Below are positions 50,801 to 63,404 of a DNA stretch of 64,000 nucleotides, piece by piece. The stretch comes from Panicum virgatum (lineage: Eukaryota; Streptophyta; Magnoliopsida; Poales; Poaceae). The stretch covers positions 4,291,904 through 4,355,903 of the forward strand of contig NC_053137.1 in assembly GCF_016808335.1 (NCBI RefSeq), given 5' to 3'. The stretch's first letter is position 1. The number at the start of each line of letters is the position of its first letter. The translations under genes and the position numbers were made by a program. The notes below the pieces were generated by a model. It had not been told where the DNA came from, did not search any database, and was given only the letters and a program-made list of their open reading frames with translations.

Positions 50801-52927
50801 TTGGCCGAGCAGCGGAGTGAGACGGTGCAGAGCAACGGCCACCATGGCGACCCTCGCCAGGCCGGCCCTCTCGAGCGGGCCCTTGGACGCCCACCGCGCT
50901 AGGCGCTTGACTGGCAAGCCCAGCACACGGAATCCCACGGCGGGGAGGGGGACGCACGCACCTGGTGCTTCGAGTCCTGGTCTTGCCCTCTTCACCCGTC
51001 CCCATCGCACCGCGCAGGCACCACCTCCACCACCTATTCAAGGTCGCCACACCTTGTCCTGATCCGCGCTTCCACACCTCGCCCCCTGATAGCCACCAGC
51101 CGACGGGGAAGCCCCCTAGAGCCGGGATGCGTAGATCCGCACCCAGGGACGACGGATCCGGCCCCCCGCAACCACGGCTGGTGGTGCTATGGCCGCAGCC
51201 CGGCAAGCCAACGCGCGGCTAGGGGGTGGGGGTGGGGCGGCGAAGCCGACCACGACTCGGGAGCGCGCGGATCAGGCGGGGGAGGAGCGTCCGGCGACCT
51301 GACGAAGACCGTCACCACGACCGGCGACGAGCTAGAATCCATGGCGACCTAGGGTTTGTGGGGTAGAGTGGGAGGTAGAGAGGTAGGGGAGAGATGGGAA
51401 GAGAGAGGGGAGGAGGGGGTGGCTGGCCGGCGGCGGCCCGCTGCGGCGGCGGCGGGCCGCGGCGGCCGGAGCTGGACGAGAAATGGGGGCGGCAGGAGGA
51501 TGGAGGGGCGAGTGGAAAATTTAGAGAGAGGGGGAGTCGAAATCAACCGACAGAAGGGTGGAGAGGAGCAGCAGAAATGAATCGGCACGATGCCGGATGT
51601 GCGCCCTCTAATTAATGATGGTCGACGGATCGAGCCGGCCGTTTCGTTAAACAAAATTACGGCCGGCTGGAAAAAAGTTATTACCTTTAAAGTATACTGC
51701 TGGCTAGGTAACATGCATGCGTTGACTGCAACAGAGAGCTAGAGAGAGAGACTCTGAGAGAGCAGCAGCAGCAGCAAAGGCATAATTGGTGCCAACGCAA
51801 TGCAGCAAAGGTGCTCATCAAAAGATGACAGGCCGTGCGTGTATGTGGCCCGTGGGCAGGGAGGACGACGACGCAGCGACGCGCCGAACGGCCGAAGCAT
51901 GTGATAGATATGCTACTGCTGCGCACAAACGTCCATGGCCACGGTAATGCGCGGGCCTACACGCTTTATTAATTATATTTGCATGTCTCGGCAGTGTACG
52001 GAAGAGGATTCTGGTGTCTTTTATCTGGTTATTATTATTTTAACATTATATAAAGACCCGTGTTACCTGTACGTTTCCAGCTTGTTAAGGGCCCACAATC
52101 ATTCGAAATAAAAAATAAAGGAGAGAAGATGTTGCAACTGTACGATGAAGCCACAAGGTTCAAAATAATCAGTTGATAACGTATACCAGTTTTGTGTACA
52201 TATTTTTTTAAATACAGTACAGACGCAGACGCTTGTAAACATGCACGCATACTTATTACTCTATGAATTAATAGAGGCACGCCACCTTACCTCTATGAGC
52301 ACTGAGCTAGCAGATCTTTAATACTTTCTTACCACTATTTTTCTACTGCAAGGCATTTAGTATGTATGGCACAAGAATCAGGCTATATTTGCAACTTTAT
52401 TTCGGGACAAATCTAACCTCTAACCAATTTTGAATAATGTTCCCCGATCAATTAATATTCTAAAGGTCAAGACGACGCTTTCAGTAGATTTGACTGCAGG
52501 CAACGCTCTCAGCAGAGTGCTAGTAGCTAGCTATAGCTTATGGCATAATTAAAACTTAGTGGTTGTCTTGCCATGGCCAACAAATAATTAAACGGGTTTG
52601 TAAAGAGGAGACAGGATCAGCAAGCTGCTGTACCACAAGATCAAGTGACATGCCAGAAATAATGTGGTCTCATTTCAATTGGAAAATTCTTGCATAGTTC
52701 ATGGAAGTGAAGGGCACGCACACCGCGCACGTCCACTAACAACAAACCTGCTGGGTTTCTGCAGATCCCCCAGAGACCACCCGGAGGCAGATCAGATCAG
52801 ACCCACCCACCCAACCGAATCTCGGACACCCGGGGTTGATGGGGTAAATGGCATATAACAGCGTACAGCGTGGGTTCTAGGGGGCACGTGTTGCGTTTCT
52901 GGGATTGGAGCTCGACCTTAGCTTCAC
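50801..52927. other. GC-rich then AT-rich DNA, no clear gene
   Basis: 50.8-51.5 kb is GC-rich and open in many frames. One minus-strand frame of 52 codons (51342-51186, starting MDSSSSPVVVTVFVRSPD) has a gene-like start context but no recognised domain. A GAGAGGGGAGGA purine-rich tract lies at 51360-51420. From 51.6 kb the DNA is AT-rich with nothing identifiable. Confidence 0.35.
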
Positions 52928-53233
52928 GCCTTGTTTAGATGCAGTGAGTAAAAATTTTGAGAAGAAATCTTTGCAGTGGGTAAATTGTTACAGTGGGTAA
53001 ATTGTTACAGTGGGTAAATTGTCATTAGATGATAAATTATTAAGACTAATTAATTCGTCATTAGCACATGTTTTCTGTAGCTTTACTGTAACAATTTATC
53101 ATCTAATCATGACCTAATTTGGTTCATTTACGAGCAAACTATACAATTAGTTTTTTATCTTTTCTATATTTAATACTTAATACATGTGCTGCAAGATAGT
53201 TTTGAAATTTTGAATTTTGCAGCTAAACAAGGC
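52928..53233. mobile_element. Tourist-like MITE with internal triplication
   Basis: The inverted ends GCCTTGTTTAGATGC and (reverse complement) GGCCTTGTTTAGCTGC enclose ~300 bp containing the inverted pair GATGATAAATT / AATTTATCATC. GTGGGTAAATTGTTACA is present in about three tandem copies near the left end (about 52976-53024). The target duplication is unclear. Confidence 0.7.
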
Positions 53234-54896
53234 CTGAGAGTGAGAGTTGAGGGCTGAGGCTCTACAATAATGACCCAATTGTTCAATCATCCACCAGTTT
53301 GTGTATTTATAGGGGGCTTCATGCTGAGCTACACACCCAAGGGACCATGCACGTGGACACTAATATAGCTAGCGTTGATGCGAGGACAGCGATGCTGAAC
53401 TGTATGCTAAGGCAACTGATGAAGAGGTGTCCGCTTCAAAAAAAAAAAACCTGCTTCAAAATCTGATGAAGAGGTGTTTTTCGCAGTGGTTGGACAGCTC
53501 AAACTGTTGATAAAAAATGTTTTGTGATTCTGAATCAATATGTACAAACATCCACGAGTGGGTACACATATATACATGTTAATAGTCATGTTACTTTTTA
53601 TATTATGTATTATTACGCACTGAAATGGCTTGCCAAGCAATAGTAGGCCCAGATCGTGCGATCAATGATTTTAGCCATGAAATCATTTTCGCTCTACCTA
53701 GAAAATTAATAGGATTGGGCACGACGCTGGAAAGGAATTCGACTTCCTTCCGCGGCGGCCTCGTTTTGGTCGGTAGTTGCCTTTATTTTGATTAGGCCTC
53801 TTCCAACATGGCCATCTCAGCTAGCTCACAAGAGTCCAACTCATCATTTTGCTTACGTGGAAGGAAGAGAAAGTGAGGATGCACTATCTCTTCTTCAAGA
53901 GCTAGCTCATAGAGAAAAAGTGGACAGCAGCCCACTTTATTAATGAAAGAGATGCTGCGGAACCCAATATGCTATAAAATAAATCAATGGAAGGTAACTT
54001 TTTGCTATCTCTTACATGAGATGGGTAATCTTAGGACTTGTTTGTGATGTGACCCTAGACCAGGCAGCGATCCTGGCCCCAGGCCGACGAAATGGACCGC
54101 CTGGATGCACTGCCTGGCACAGGCAGGTTTCCCATGGCGCTATCCAAACATGCTCTTAGAGGAGGGGCAGCGTATGTTGAGGAAAAAATCTAAGCGCCTG
54201 GACACATCACGTAGGAGCTCCAGAGTCACATGTAGTCCAGCGTTTAGTTCAAGCTGTGGAGCTCTATCCAATAAAAAAAGTCATCCCTATCTCTTTCCTC
54301 TATCTCCTGCCGTTTCCTTAGCAACGGGTGCAAAATAGAGCGGTGGTGCTAGGGTGGTGCTGCGGAGCGCCCCCTCCTCCAGCGTGTGGCAGCAGGGAAT
54401 CTTTCTCTAACAGCCCTTAGCAGCCCCTCAAAACCACACGCTGGAGCTGCTCTTAGTCCATCCCAACCCAAGACACTAGTCATAGTCCACATCATATTGT
54501 ATCCTAGGTGCCAGCTCATTTAATTCTATGGACAATATCCTAGTCATTGGGTTGGGGACGGCCTTAGAGCTAGTGTACCAGCCAAACCATTGGAGACCAA
54601 GTTACTCATCAACATCAAGGTCGCCTATATATATGGACTCGGCTATATTATGGTCGTCCGTAATTTAGACCGGTCGTACGGTCACCCTGTTTATAGAATA
54701 GTGCAAAAAAGCAGCACATTTGTCCCCAGTCCTACCCACACAAAAAAAAGCTCGCGGGGCCAGGCGGACTCACCACCACTCATCCAGTCCCCACTTCCTT
54801 CCTGCAGGAACTTGCAGTACACTGCAATACGAATAAAAAATTGCCTAAGGATTTGAATTATTCTACCTTGTTAATTGCACATATTATTGCCATGTT
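53234..54896. other. Intergenic DNA
   Basis: No gene is recognised. Parts around 53800-54040 and 54060-54440 look like decayed MITEs (for example CACACGCTGGAGCTGCTCTTAG). Boundaries are not defined. Confidence 0.35.
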
Positions 54897-55317
54897 TGTC
54901 GGTACCCTGTAGCAGGGATACCCACTCCTACTGCAGCAAGGCATGACTCGTGTAGTCATCCATAACTACGCCCTAAGGGGCGGAGCAGCCGGGCCCCACG
55001 GGTCAGGCTCTTACCTCACCGGGCCAACGGCCCCGAACCCGCTCCCCGCTTTGGGACGGGTCCGGTGACGCCACGTGTCCCTGAGGAGGGGAAGCTCCGC
55101 GCCAACAACCGAGGGCCCGGACCCCCCATAGGGGTCCGGGACCTCCTCGCGTCCGTCCGGACCTCCCACGCGAGTAGAACTAATATACCGCCGGGCGGGG
55201 TCCGGGGGCGCCACGTGTCCCACAGGCGCAGGCGCGGGCGCGAGTCTTTCACTGGATGACTCGCCCACCCATCGCATTCAATGCGGGTGGTTGAGGTGTG
55301 CTCTGCCGCCGCGGCAC
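54897..55317. mobile_element. Truncated LTR interrupted by CACTA element
   Basis: It begins TGTCGGTACCCTGTAGCAGG, a typical start of a grass Gypsy-like LTR. It is GC-rich, with a repeated CACGTGTCCC(T/A)(G/C)A module (55073 and 55213). The sequence stops at the CACTA terminus at 55318, so the rest of the LTR would lie beyond that element if this is a nested insertion. Confidence 0.6.
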
Positions 55318-56689
55318 CACTACCGGAAACCGCGAGTTCGCCGTGTGCCTCAATGTTTGCCGTGTGCTTTTCCTCGGGCACACGGTGAACAAAACTTTTG
55401 CCGTGCGCCAAGAACTAAACACACGGTGAACAGAAAGCACACGGCGAATCAAGACTTCACCGTGTGCACCAGGCCCGACACACGGCGAATCAAGACTTCG
55501 CCGTGTGCCCATCAGACAGTCCACGACGAAATGGGCTCCACGTTAACGGCCGTTCACTGCAGCTCAACGCCGTCAGCATTCGCCGTGTGCCCACAGCCCA
55601 GCACACGGCGAACCTTCATCTTTGTCGTGTGCCTTGGGGCAGCACACAGCGAAGTCATGGCCCCATTAACCGATCCCAATGGCCGCGGACGTCGTCGCCT
55701 TTGCCGTGTGCTGGAGTTAGGCACACGGCAAACATAAGGGTTTGCCGTGTGCTGCTTCTAGGCACACGGCAAAGAAGAATGTTCGCCGTGTGCTGAGCCT
55801 TTTGCACACGGCAAAATAAAAGGAACCGGTCGAATCCTCTAAGCAAGGCCATGAATACAAATATTATGGATAATCGTTTACAAATTATATGAAATCGAAA
55901 CGTGAAATAAAAATTATGAAAATTGTCATGAACTCATGTCATCATATATCGAGTCTCTAGTAAAAATTTGGTTGGATTATTCACTTGTTTCACAAACGCT
56001 GCTTATAAACTGCTGTTTCTCCGCAAAAGATCCATATACCTTGAAAGGTTTTAGTTACGTGTGTATGTGTAACGATTTGTAAGTAATAATTTGGATTCTA
56101 AACTATTTCTATGAGTAACACACCACATAATAGTAGTTCATGTGCAATCATGATATTTTTCTGAATTTGTTTGCCCTTTTTTGATTTTTTAGTACTATTA
56201 GAATTAAAGTGGAAATATTCAAATTGAGATATACATGCATAAAAAAATACAAAATTTTGAAATAAGCACTTCATATGATATGTTTATTTAATTTAATAAT
56301 ACTTTGCAATGTATATTTCGTTAAATTTAGTGAAACATGTTTGGAAAACAAAATGTGGACAAAATAAATTAGGTTTGCCGTGTGCCATAACCTAGGCACA
56401 CGGCAAATCGCTGATATTGCGTGTAATTTCTATTTTTGTAAAAGAATCATTTGAAATTTAAAATTTAAAAAATGTTCGCCGTGTGCCCTGTATATGGCAC
56501 ACGGCGAAATAGTGTCTTCGCCGTGTGCCCAGGTCGTGTGTCCTAGTTCTGACACACGGCGAACAATTGGCCATGTGTCCTGCATCTGGCACACGGTGAA
56601 CTTTGCAACACTTAGCCGTTAGCTCTGGTCCATCACTCTCTCGCTCTCTCACTCTCTCTCACTCTCTCACGCCGGCCCGCCCCGTCTCG

Positions 56690-57410
56690 ACGCCGCGCCG
56701 CCCCGGCTCCTGCCCCACCCCGATGCCGGCCCGCCCAGTCCCGACGCCGCGCCGGACGCCCCGCACCCCGCCGCCGCCCCTGCACGCTGGCCCGGCTCCT
56801 ACCCCGCCCCGTCCCGACACCGCGCCGGACGCCCCGTGCTCCGCTGCCGCCCCTGCGCGCCGGCCCCCGCCCTGCCCCGCCGCCGCTGCCCTGGGCGCCG
56901 GCCCGGCCGCACCGCCGCTGCCGCTACGTGGCGCACCCGCCGCCGCCGTCCCCGCAGCCGGCCCGCCGCCCCTGCGCAGCGGCGTGGCCCCGCCCCGGGT
57001 GCCGCCCCCTGCTCCTGCCCCGCCCCGCCGCCGCCCCTGCGCACCGCCCTGGCTCCTGCCCCACCCCGGCGCCGGCCCGCCCCGTCCCGACGCCGTGCTG
57101 GACGCCGCGCGCCCCGCCGCCGCCCCTGCGCGCCGGCCCGGCCCCGCCCCGCTGCCGCTGCGTGGCGCACCAGCCGCCGCCGTTCCGCAGCTGGCCCGCC
57201 GCCCCTGCGCAGCGGCGCAGCTCCGCCCGCCCCAGCTCTCCCTCCCCGGCACCGCCCCTCCGCCGGGGCCCTGCCCCGGCGCGGCCCAGGCCCGGTGCGG
57301 CCCCGACGGCCTCGCCCTGCCTTGCCCCGGCGCCGCCCAGGCCCAATGCCCCCCCGCGCCGCCCCACCCTGCCGGCGCCCCGGCTCCATCACGGCCCTGC
57401 CCCATGGCGT
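56690..57410. repeat. GC-rich direct repeats in CACTA leader
   Basis: A ~700-bp stretch of extreme GC content is built from recurring CCGGCCCGCCCCGTCCCGAC and CCGCCGCCCCTGCGC modules. A larger direct repeat is seen between about 56700-56880 and 57050-57200. It opens long proline/alanine or arginine frames on both strands, which I do not regard as genes. Confidence 0.7.
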
Positions 57411-58485
57411 CTTGCAGGAGAAGAAGAAGGTCGCTCGCCGTTGAGCTTCTAGGTGAGGACTTGAACAAAAATTTTACATCCTGTATTTTGGTAGTGCTTT
57501 TAATTAGTTTGTTGGTAGGTAGTTGTATGTCACTAGTTTAGATAGAAAACTCGAATGCCTGGTAGGTAGTTGTATCTCACTTTGCCGCTCTCGCCACCGC
57601 TGGAGAGTATTTTGGATAGAAAATTGTATTGCTTGTGATGATATATGCTATATATATATATATTGACCTTGAGCTTGAGCATGAGTGTTAGTCGAAGTGT
57701 GTTATTTCTGTTCTATGGATATGCTTATCATGGTTGTCATGAAACCATGTGACACATCCATGCCCAAGCAACAACTCGGGTGCGATGATGTTAAGATTGG
57801 GCTGGATGTGTCTCATGGTTTAATGGCGGTCATGAATTTATTATAGGTTTCTTATGCTTCAAGTTCAAGGTCAAATGAAAGGGAACATATCTGAGGCATT
57901 TTTGTTGGTTGTCGACCACTGTGCTGTTTTATCTTTGCAGAATTTCAAACTGAAATGTTCAATTATTGATACTATGTAGTTGTTTTTTGTTTGTAGGAGA
58001 GGTTGTGGCACCGTTCTTGACTCGTCACTTTGCAGGACAGTTAGGTGAGTCATCACAGACTTTCATTTACTTATCTTGTTTGTGCTTCACGTAACCTAGG
58101 CGTCTCCCGTTCGAAAGAGATATGGTTCGAAATATGCAGCTCTTTGCATATATGGAACCGTATGTGTTTCGAATTGTCCCCGTTTTTGGGATAGTCCGAG
58201 GATGTGTTGATGTGGTTAGTTTCCATGCTCTACTACTATTCGAGATAGAGTATCGGTATCATCTCTCTGTTGTTCTCTGGATACACAATCTCTCTGTTGG
58301 GACGTGTATTTGGAGAACAGCGGGGAGGTGTTGCCGAAATTCTATCTCGGATAGTAGTAGAGTATGGAAACTAACCACGGCTACACATCTTCGGATGGGA
58401 TTAGGACCTATCTTCACCTATTAGAGCATGCTAGACATCGTGTAGTTGGTATTGATTTTTAAATCACTTCCTCACATGGTAAAGG

Positions 58486-61400
58486 ATCGATGACCGTGAT
58501 TGGATGTACAAGGGTTTGCACAGCGAGCAAGAGTATGTTGAGTTTGCTCTAAAGGTCAATGACTTCTTGAAAAAGGCATTTGATAGAGGACAGAGTAGAA
58601 TGCCGTGTCCATGTAGCAAGTGTGAAAATAGAATACATCAATCACAACTCAGAATGGGTAAACACATTATCAGAAATGGGTTTGTGGAAAACTATATCCG
58701 GTGGATCTGCCATGGTGAAGCCTATCGTGCGAGAGAAGAGGTCGTCAGACAACGCATCGATGATTATGATGCTGAAGCCGGTTGCGCAGACATGTTAGCA
58801 GACTTTCATGAAGCACACTTCCAAGAAGTACCTAGAGAGGAACCGCCAGAGCCTACCGCAAAGCAGTATTACGACATGTTGTCTGCGGCACAGAAACCAC
58901 TTCACAGGCATACCAATGTTTCTCAATTCGATGCTATTGCACGCGTACTGGCCCTAAAGTCTGAGTGTGGCATTAGTCGGGATGGCTTTGACAAAATGTT
59001 GACGGTTTTTGGTAGTCTGCTTCCGGAAGGACACATTCTTCCAAAGAGCATGTACGAGGCATAAAGACTTCTTCGTAGTCTTAAGATGCCGTATGAGAAG
59101 ATACATGCTTGTCCGAAGGGATGCATGTTGTTTAGAAAAAAACATGTAGACGCAAACTACTGTACAAAATGTAAATCAACTCGGTGGCTGGAGGTAGACT
59201 CTGGTGACGGTCAAAAGAAACAGCTCAAAATCCCCGTGAAAATCGTACGGTACCTTCCATTCATACCGAGAATCCAACGTCTGTTCATGACCGAGGAGTC
59301 AGCACAACAGATGCGATGGCACAAAAATGGCAAATGCTACCATCCTGAGATGATGATACATCCATCCGATGGTGAAGTATGGAAACATTTTGACAGGCGT
59401 AACACAATGGAAGCGGGGGAGGCTCGAAATGTACGTGTTGCGTTGGCAACAAATGGATTCAATCCTTACGGAATGATGGCTGCCCCGTACAGTTGTTGGC
59501 CCGTGTTTGTTACCCCCCTCAACCTCCCCCCTGGAGTTATCTTTCAACGGCAGAACATATTCTTGTCGTTGATAATTCCTGGATATCCAGGGGATAATAT
59601 GAGTGTGTATATAGAACCTCTTATTGATGATTTACTTAATGCTTGGGAGGAAGGTGTATGGACATATGACCGAGCTACAAAGACAAATTTCAAAATGCGA
59701 GTGTGGTACATGTACTCACTGCATGAATTGCCAGCATATGCGATATTCTGCGGCTGGTGTGTGCACGGGAAGTTCCCTTGCCCAGTATGCAAGGCAGCTA
59801 TGAGGTTCATCTGGATGGCGAAGGGTGGCAAGTATTCTTCATTCGACAAGCATCGACAATTCCTCCCTATTGACCATCCATTCCGACATGACATCAAGAA
59901 CTTTTCGAAAGGTGTCGTGGTTGATGACCCTCCACCGCAGATGATGTCATGTGCCGCGGTCCGAGAGTGGTTACAGTCGTTGAGGGTTAAAGAAGGCGGT
60001 GGTTTTGTGGGTTATGGCGAAGAACATGCCTGGACTCAGATGTCGGGCCTGTGGAGGATCCCCTACATGGATGATCTTATTCTTCCTCATAACATTGATA
60101 TGATGCACTCGGAAAAGAATATCGCTGAGGCACTATAGGGTACAATCATGGACATTCTTGATAAAACAAAGGACAATGTTAAGGCCCGAGTGGATCAAGC
60201 TAGTTTATGCGATAGACCAAAACTGAATATTCTGCCACCCAAAGATGTTAAGAAATGGAAAAAGCCTCCAGCTGAATTCGTCCTGAAGAAGCACCAAAGG
60301 AAAGAAGTACTAGAATGGTTTCAAACTTTAATGTTTCCCGATGGGTATGCAGCAAATCTAAGGAGAGGGGTGAATTTATCTACTATGCGAATCAATGGGC
60401 TGAAGAGTCATGACTGCCACATATGGATTGAGCGGCTTCTTCCGGTGATGGTTCGAGGATATCTCCCTGACCATGTCTGGCAAGTGCTGGCAGAGTTAAG
60501 CAATTTCTTCCACCAGCTATGTGCTAAGGAGTTGTCTCGGACTATGGTTGAACAAATGGAAAAATTGGCCCCTGTGTTGCTTTGTAAGTTGGACAAAATC
60601 TTTCCACCCGGCTTCTTCAATCCGATGCAGCATATGATTTTGCTCCTCCCATATGAGGCACGGATGGGGGGGCCTATTCATGGCCGTTGGTGCTACTCAA
60701 TTGAGAGACAACAAAAGATCCTTCGAACCAAATGTAAAAATAAATGCAAAATAGAAGCATCCATTGCAGAAGCATACATTCTGGATGAGGTCTCCAACTA
60801 TACAAGAAAATACTATGGTGAAACCCTTCCAAACGTGCATAATCCACCCACTCGTTACAATGAAGGCGAAAATGAAACGAACCTCAGCCTCTTCAAAGGG
60901 CAACTTGGAAGTGCAAGTGGTGCGACTCCTAAGGCCTTGGTCAATGAAGAGTTGCGCACTATCATGATGTATGTGTTGACGAACCTAGTGGAAGTCGAGC
61001 CGTACATACAGTAAGTTCTCAACAAACTATTTTCTCGAGTATTAACTATTCTGTATCCAACCCCCTTTACCTCTCATTTATATATGGAATTTACTCAACA
61101 ATTCTGGCATCGCCGAAGAGTTCCAACCCCGCAGGAACTTGACGCCCTTCTTAAGTCGGGTGCGGGACAAAGAGCCCCCGATTTCATTTCTTGGTTCAAG
61201 CACAAGGTATAACAAACCATCATGCTTGTTAGACATTTGAAGTTCCTTTTCCGTGCGAATAGTATGACAAACCATCATGCTTCTACCTGCAGGCCCAAAA
61301 TGATGCGTCTATGTGTCCCGAGTTGAGATAGGTTGCCAATGGTTGTGCCTATAGGGTCTTATCATACTCCGGATATGATGTAAATGGATATCGCTTTCAA

Positions 61401-62093
61401 ACAAAAAGCCACGAGCAGAGTCGGCCCAATCGAAGAACAACAAATTCCGGAGTTTGTACGACAGGCCTTGATGGGGTCGAGTATTATGGCATAATTGAAG
61501 AAATCTATGAACTCACATTTCATGGTTGTAAACCTCTTAAGCCTGTCATATTCAAATGCCATTGGTTTGATCCGAACGAAGTGCGACGGACCCCTCATAT
61601 CGGCCTAGTCGAAATTTGCCAGTCATTAGTGTATCTAGGAGACGATGTCTATATTGTGGCTCAACAAACCAGGCAAGTTTATTATCTCTCATATCCGTGC
61701 AAAACCGACGATCGCCTTATGGGTTGGGATGTTGTGTACAAGGTATCACCACACGGTAAAGTACCTATTCCAAATAATGAGAATTACAACATAGACCCAA
61801 ACACATATGACGGGGAGTTCTTTCAAGAAGATGGGCTTGAAGGGCATTTTGAGATAGACTTAACCGGAGTGATCGAAATGGAAGTACACGATGATGAAAT
61901 GGTTGATAACGAGGATGCTGGTGAGAAGGTTCGTAATGCGAAGGACCTAGAATTACTTGAGCGATTACAATTAGGCGATGATAATGAGGATGAAATTCCA
62001 CCTTTAGAGCATGGGCTTGAACTTCTCGACTTGCATGCTAGTGATGATGAGACATATGATCTAGCTAATCCCGATGAAGATGATTATTTCTAA
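58486..62093 (+). pseudogene. CACTA TNP2-type transposase (Transpos_assoc, Tnp2, DUF4218, DUF4216), broken
   Basis: The domains run in the normal order. A transposase-associated N-terminus (DDRDWMYKG, then MPCPCSKCENRI) begins at 58486. Tnp2/Transposase_21 follows (HACPKGCMLFRKKH, QMRWHKNGKCYHPE, LSLIIPGYPGDNM, HNIDMMHSEKNIAEAL), then DUF4218 (60148-61014). An intron and a small exon (61084-61206, FWHRRRVPTPQELD) lead to DUF4216 (61293-62093, RVLSYSGYDVNGY, KCHWFDPNEVRR), ending in an acidic tail. The DDE transposase acts on CACTA ends. Three in-frame stops (59062-59064, 60136-60138, 61329-61331) break it, but there is no frameshift, so decay is limited. Confidence 0.9.
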
Positions 62094-62242
62094 TACATGT
62101 ATGATCCGTAATAATTGATTTATTTTCTTTAATTATGTTACTTTTTAATTATGTCGCATTTATTTTCTTTCTCTTTATAAGATCGTTTTGTATATATGTG
62201 CTGATTGGTTTACTATTTTTAATTACAGGTGATTGAAGAAAG

Positions 62243-62501
62243 ATGCCGGGCGGTGGACTTCAACAATCGGTCGCCTCACTGTACAGAAGAATGATGCCAC
62301 ACTCGGATGCTGGTGAGGGCTCCGATAGGGGTTCCGAGTTGGGGCGAGGCAAGGGTCGAGGGAAGGGTGGACCCAAGAGGGGTGGAGGGAAGGGTGGAGG
62401 CAGGAGGCGTCGAGAGCCTTCGCCTGTACCGCCGTCTGAGGAGGAGGAGGAGGAGGAGGATCCTGCCCAGGACCAGGAGCAGGAGCGGGAGGAGGAGGAG
62501 T
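62243..62501 (+). CDS. Start of second CACTA gene, truncated by insertion
   Basis: After an acceptor (TTACAG, 62228) a frame begins MPGGGLQQSVASLYRRMM. It continues into a Gly/Arg/Lys-rich stretch (RGKGRGKGGPKRGGG) and an acidic run (EEEEEEED). Basic-then-acidic N-termini are common in the second gene (TnpA/TnpD-like) of grass CACTA elements. The frame is interrupted at 62502 by the next element, so it is not functional as it stands. Confidence 0.5.
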
Positions 62502-62863
62502 CACTATTGGAGAACGGCTTATTAGTGCCGGTCACAGGACATATTAGTGCCGGTCCCTGTGGCCGGCACTAAATGGCCGGCACTAACGTGATAGACGTTA
62601 GTGCCGGCTACTCTGACTGGCACTAACGTGCGTATGTTAGTGCCAGTCCGTAATACCAGCCGGCACTAACGTGCCCGACCCCGCCCGAGTCCTGACAGCA
62701 AGGTTAGTGCCGGCTGATATAACTAGCCGGCACTAAATGTTTTTTCTTCTTTATGTTTCTTTTCTTTTCGTTTTTATACGTATGGCTATGCGTATTTCTA
62801 CCGTATGTGACTACATAGTCGCACTCTTTGCATTGCACAGTATTATTAGAACAGCATATTACA

Positions 62864-62980
<117 letters not shown>

Positions 62981-63039
62981 CATGTATGGAACACTTAGGA
63001 GTTCAAAAGTACATGAGATATTACAAATTATTTTGCACA

Positions 63040-63404
63040 TCAACTATAGTAACGTATCAACTTCCTCGTCGTCGGATCTTCTTGGGCGACGCTTATACGG
63101 AGATCTCCATGAAATTCGCCCTTAGGATTTATGACTTCATCGAGTAGAAATCCGCATATAGCTTCTTGAATTGCCCTGATCCGAGCGATTTCAATGAGTT
63201 CTTCTTTCATCCACCAACGCTGTCACATTTTTCGATAAAAACATGAGAATAAAAAATAATGAATTAAAATAATGAGCAGATGTGATTGTGCTCACGTACA
63301 TTGAATGCCTCCACTGTCATTTGCCATTTTTCACTTGCAAAAGAGTTGATCCACTCGCATACGTAGTATCCACATAAGTTGTTTCCTTGGCCCTGTCTCC
63401 AACA
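63040..63404 (-). CDS. C-terminus of CACTA second-gene protein (Ulp1-protease-like), partial
   Basis: Two minus-strand exons join in phase. Exon 63404-63300 reads CWRQGQGNNLCGYYVCEWIN and SFASEKWQMTVEAFN. Exon 63219-63040 reads RWWMKEELIEIARIRAIQEA, then ICGFLLDEVINPKGEF, and ends at TGA. QGNNLCGYYVCE is the conserved motif around the catalytic cysteine in the Ulp1-like (C48 peptidase) domain of many grass CACTA proteins. Upstream exons would lie above 63404; I see none before the window end, where the sequence looks intronic or interrupted. No stop is seen within the two exons. Confidence 0.7.

Larger units (their letters stand above)
55318..62501 (+). mobile_element. CACTA (En/Spm-type) transposon with decayed transposase
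   Basis: The left terminus is CACTACCGGAAACCGCGAG. Dense subterminal repeats TTCGCCGTGTGC / GCACACGGCGAA follow (55335-55815 and again 56370-56600). Next come a GC-rich leader, a TNP2-type transposase and the start of a second gene. The second gene is cut at 62501 by another CACTA element in opposite orientation. The right terminus of this element is outside the window. Confidence 0.85.

Noticed and set aside
56603..57541. 312-codon Pro/Ala-rich frame
   Set aside because: Open in several frames on both strands, built from direct repeats inside the CACTA leader; not a credible protein.
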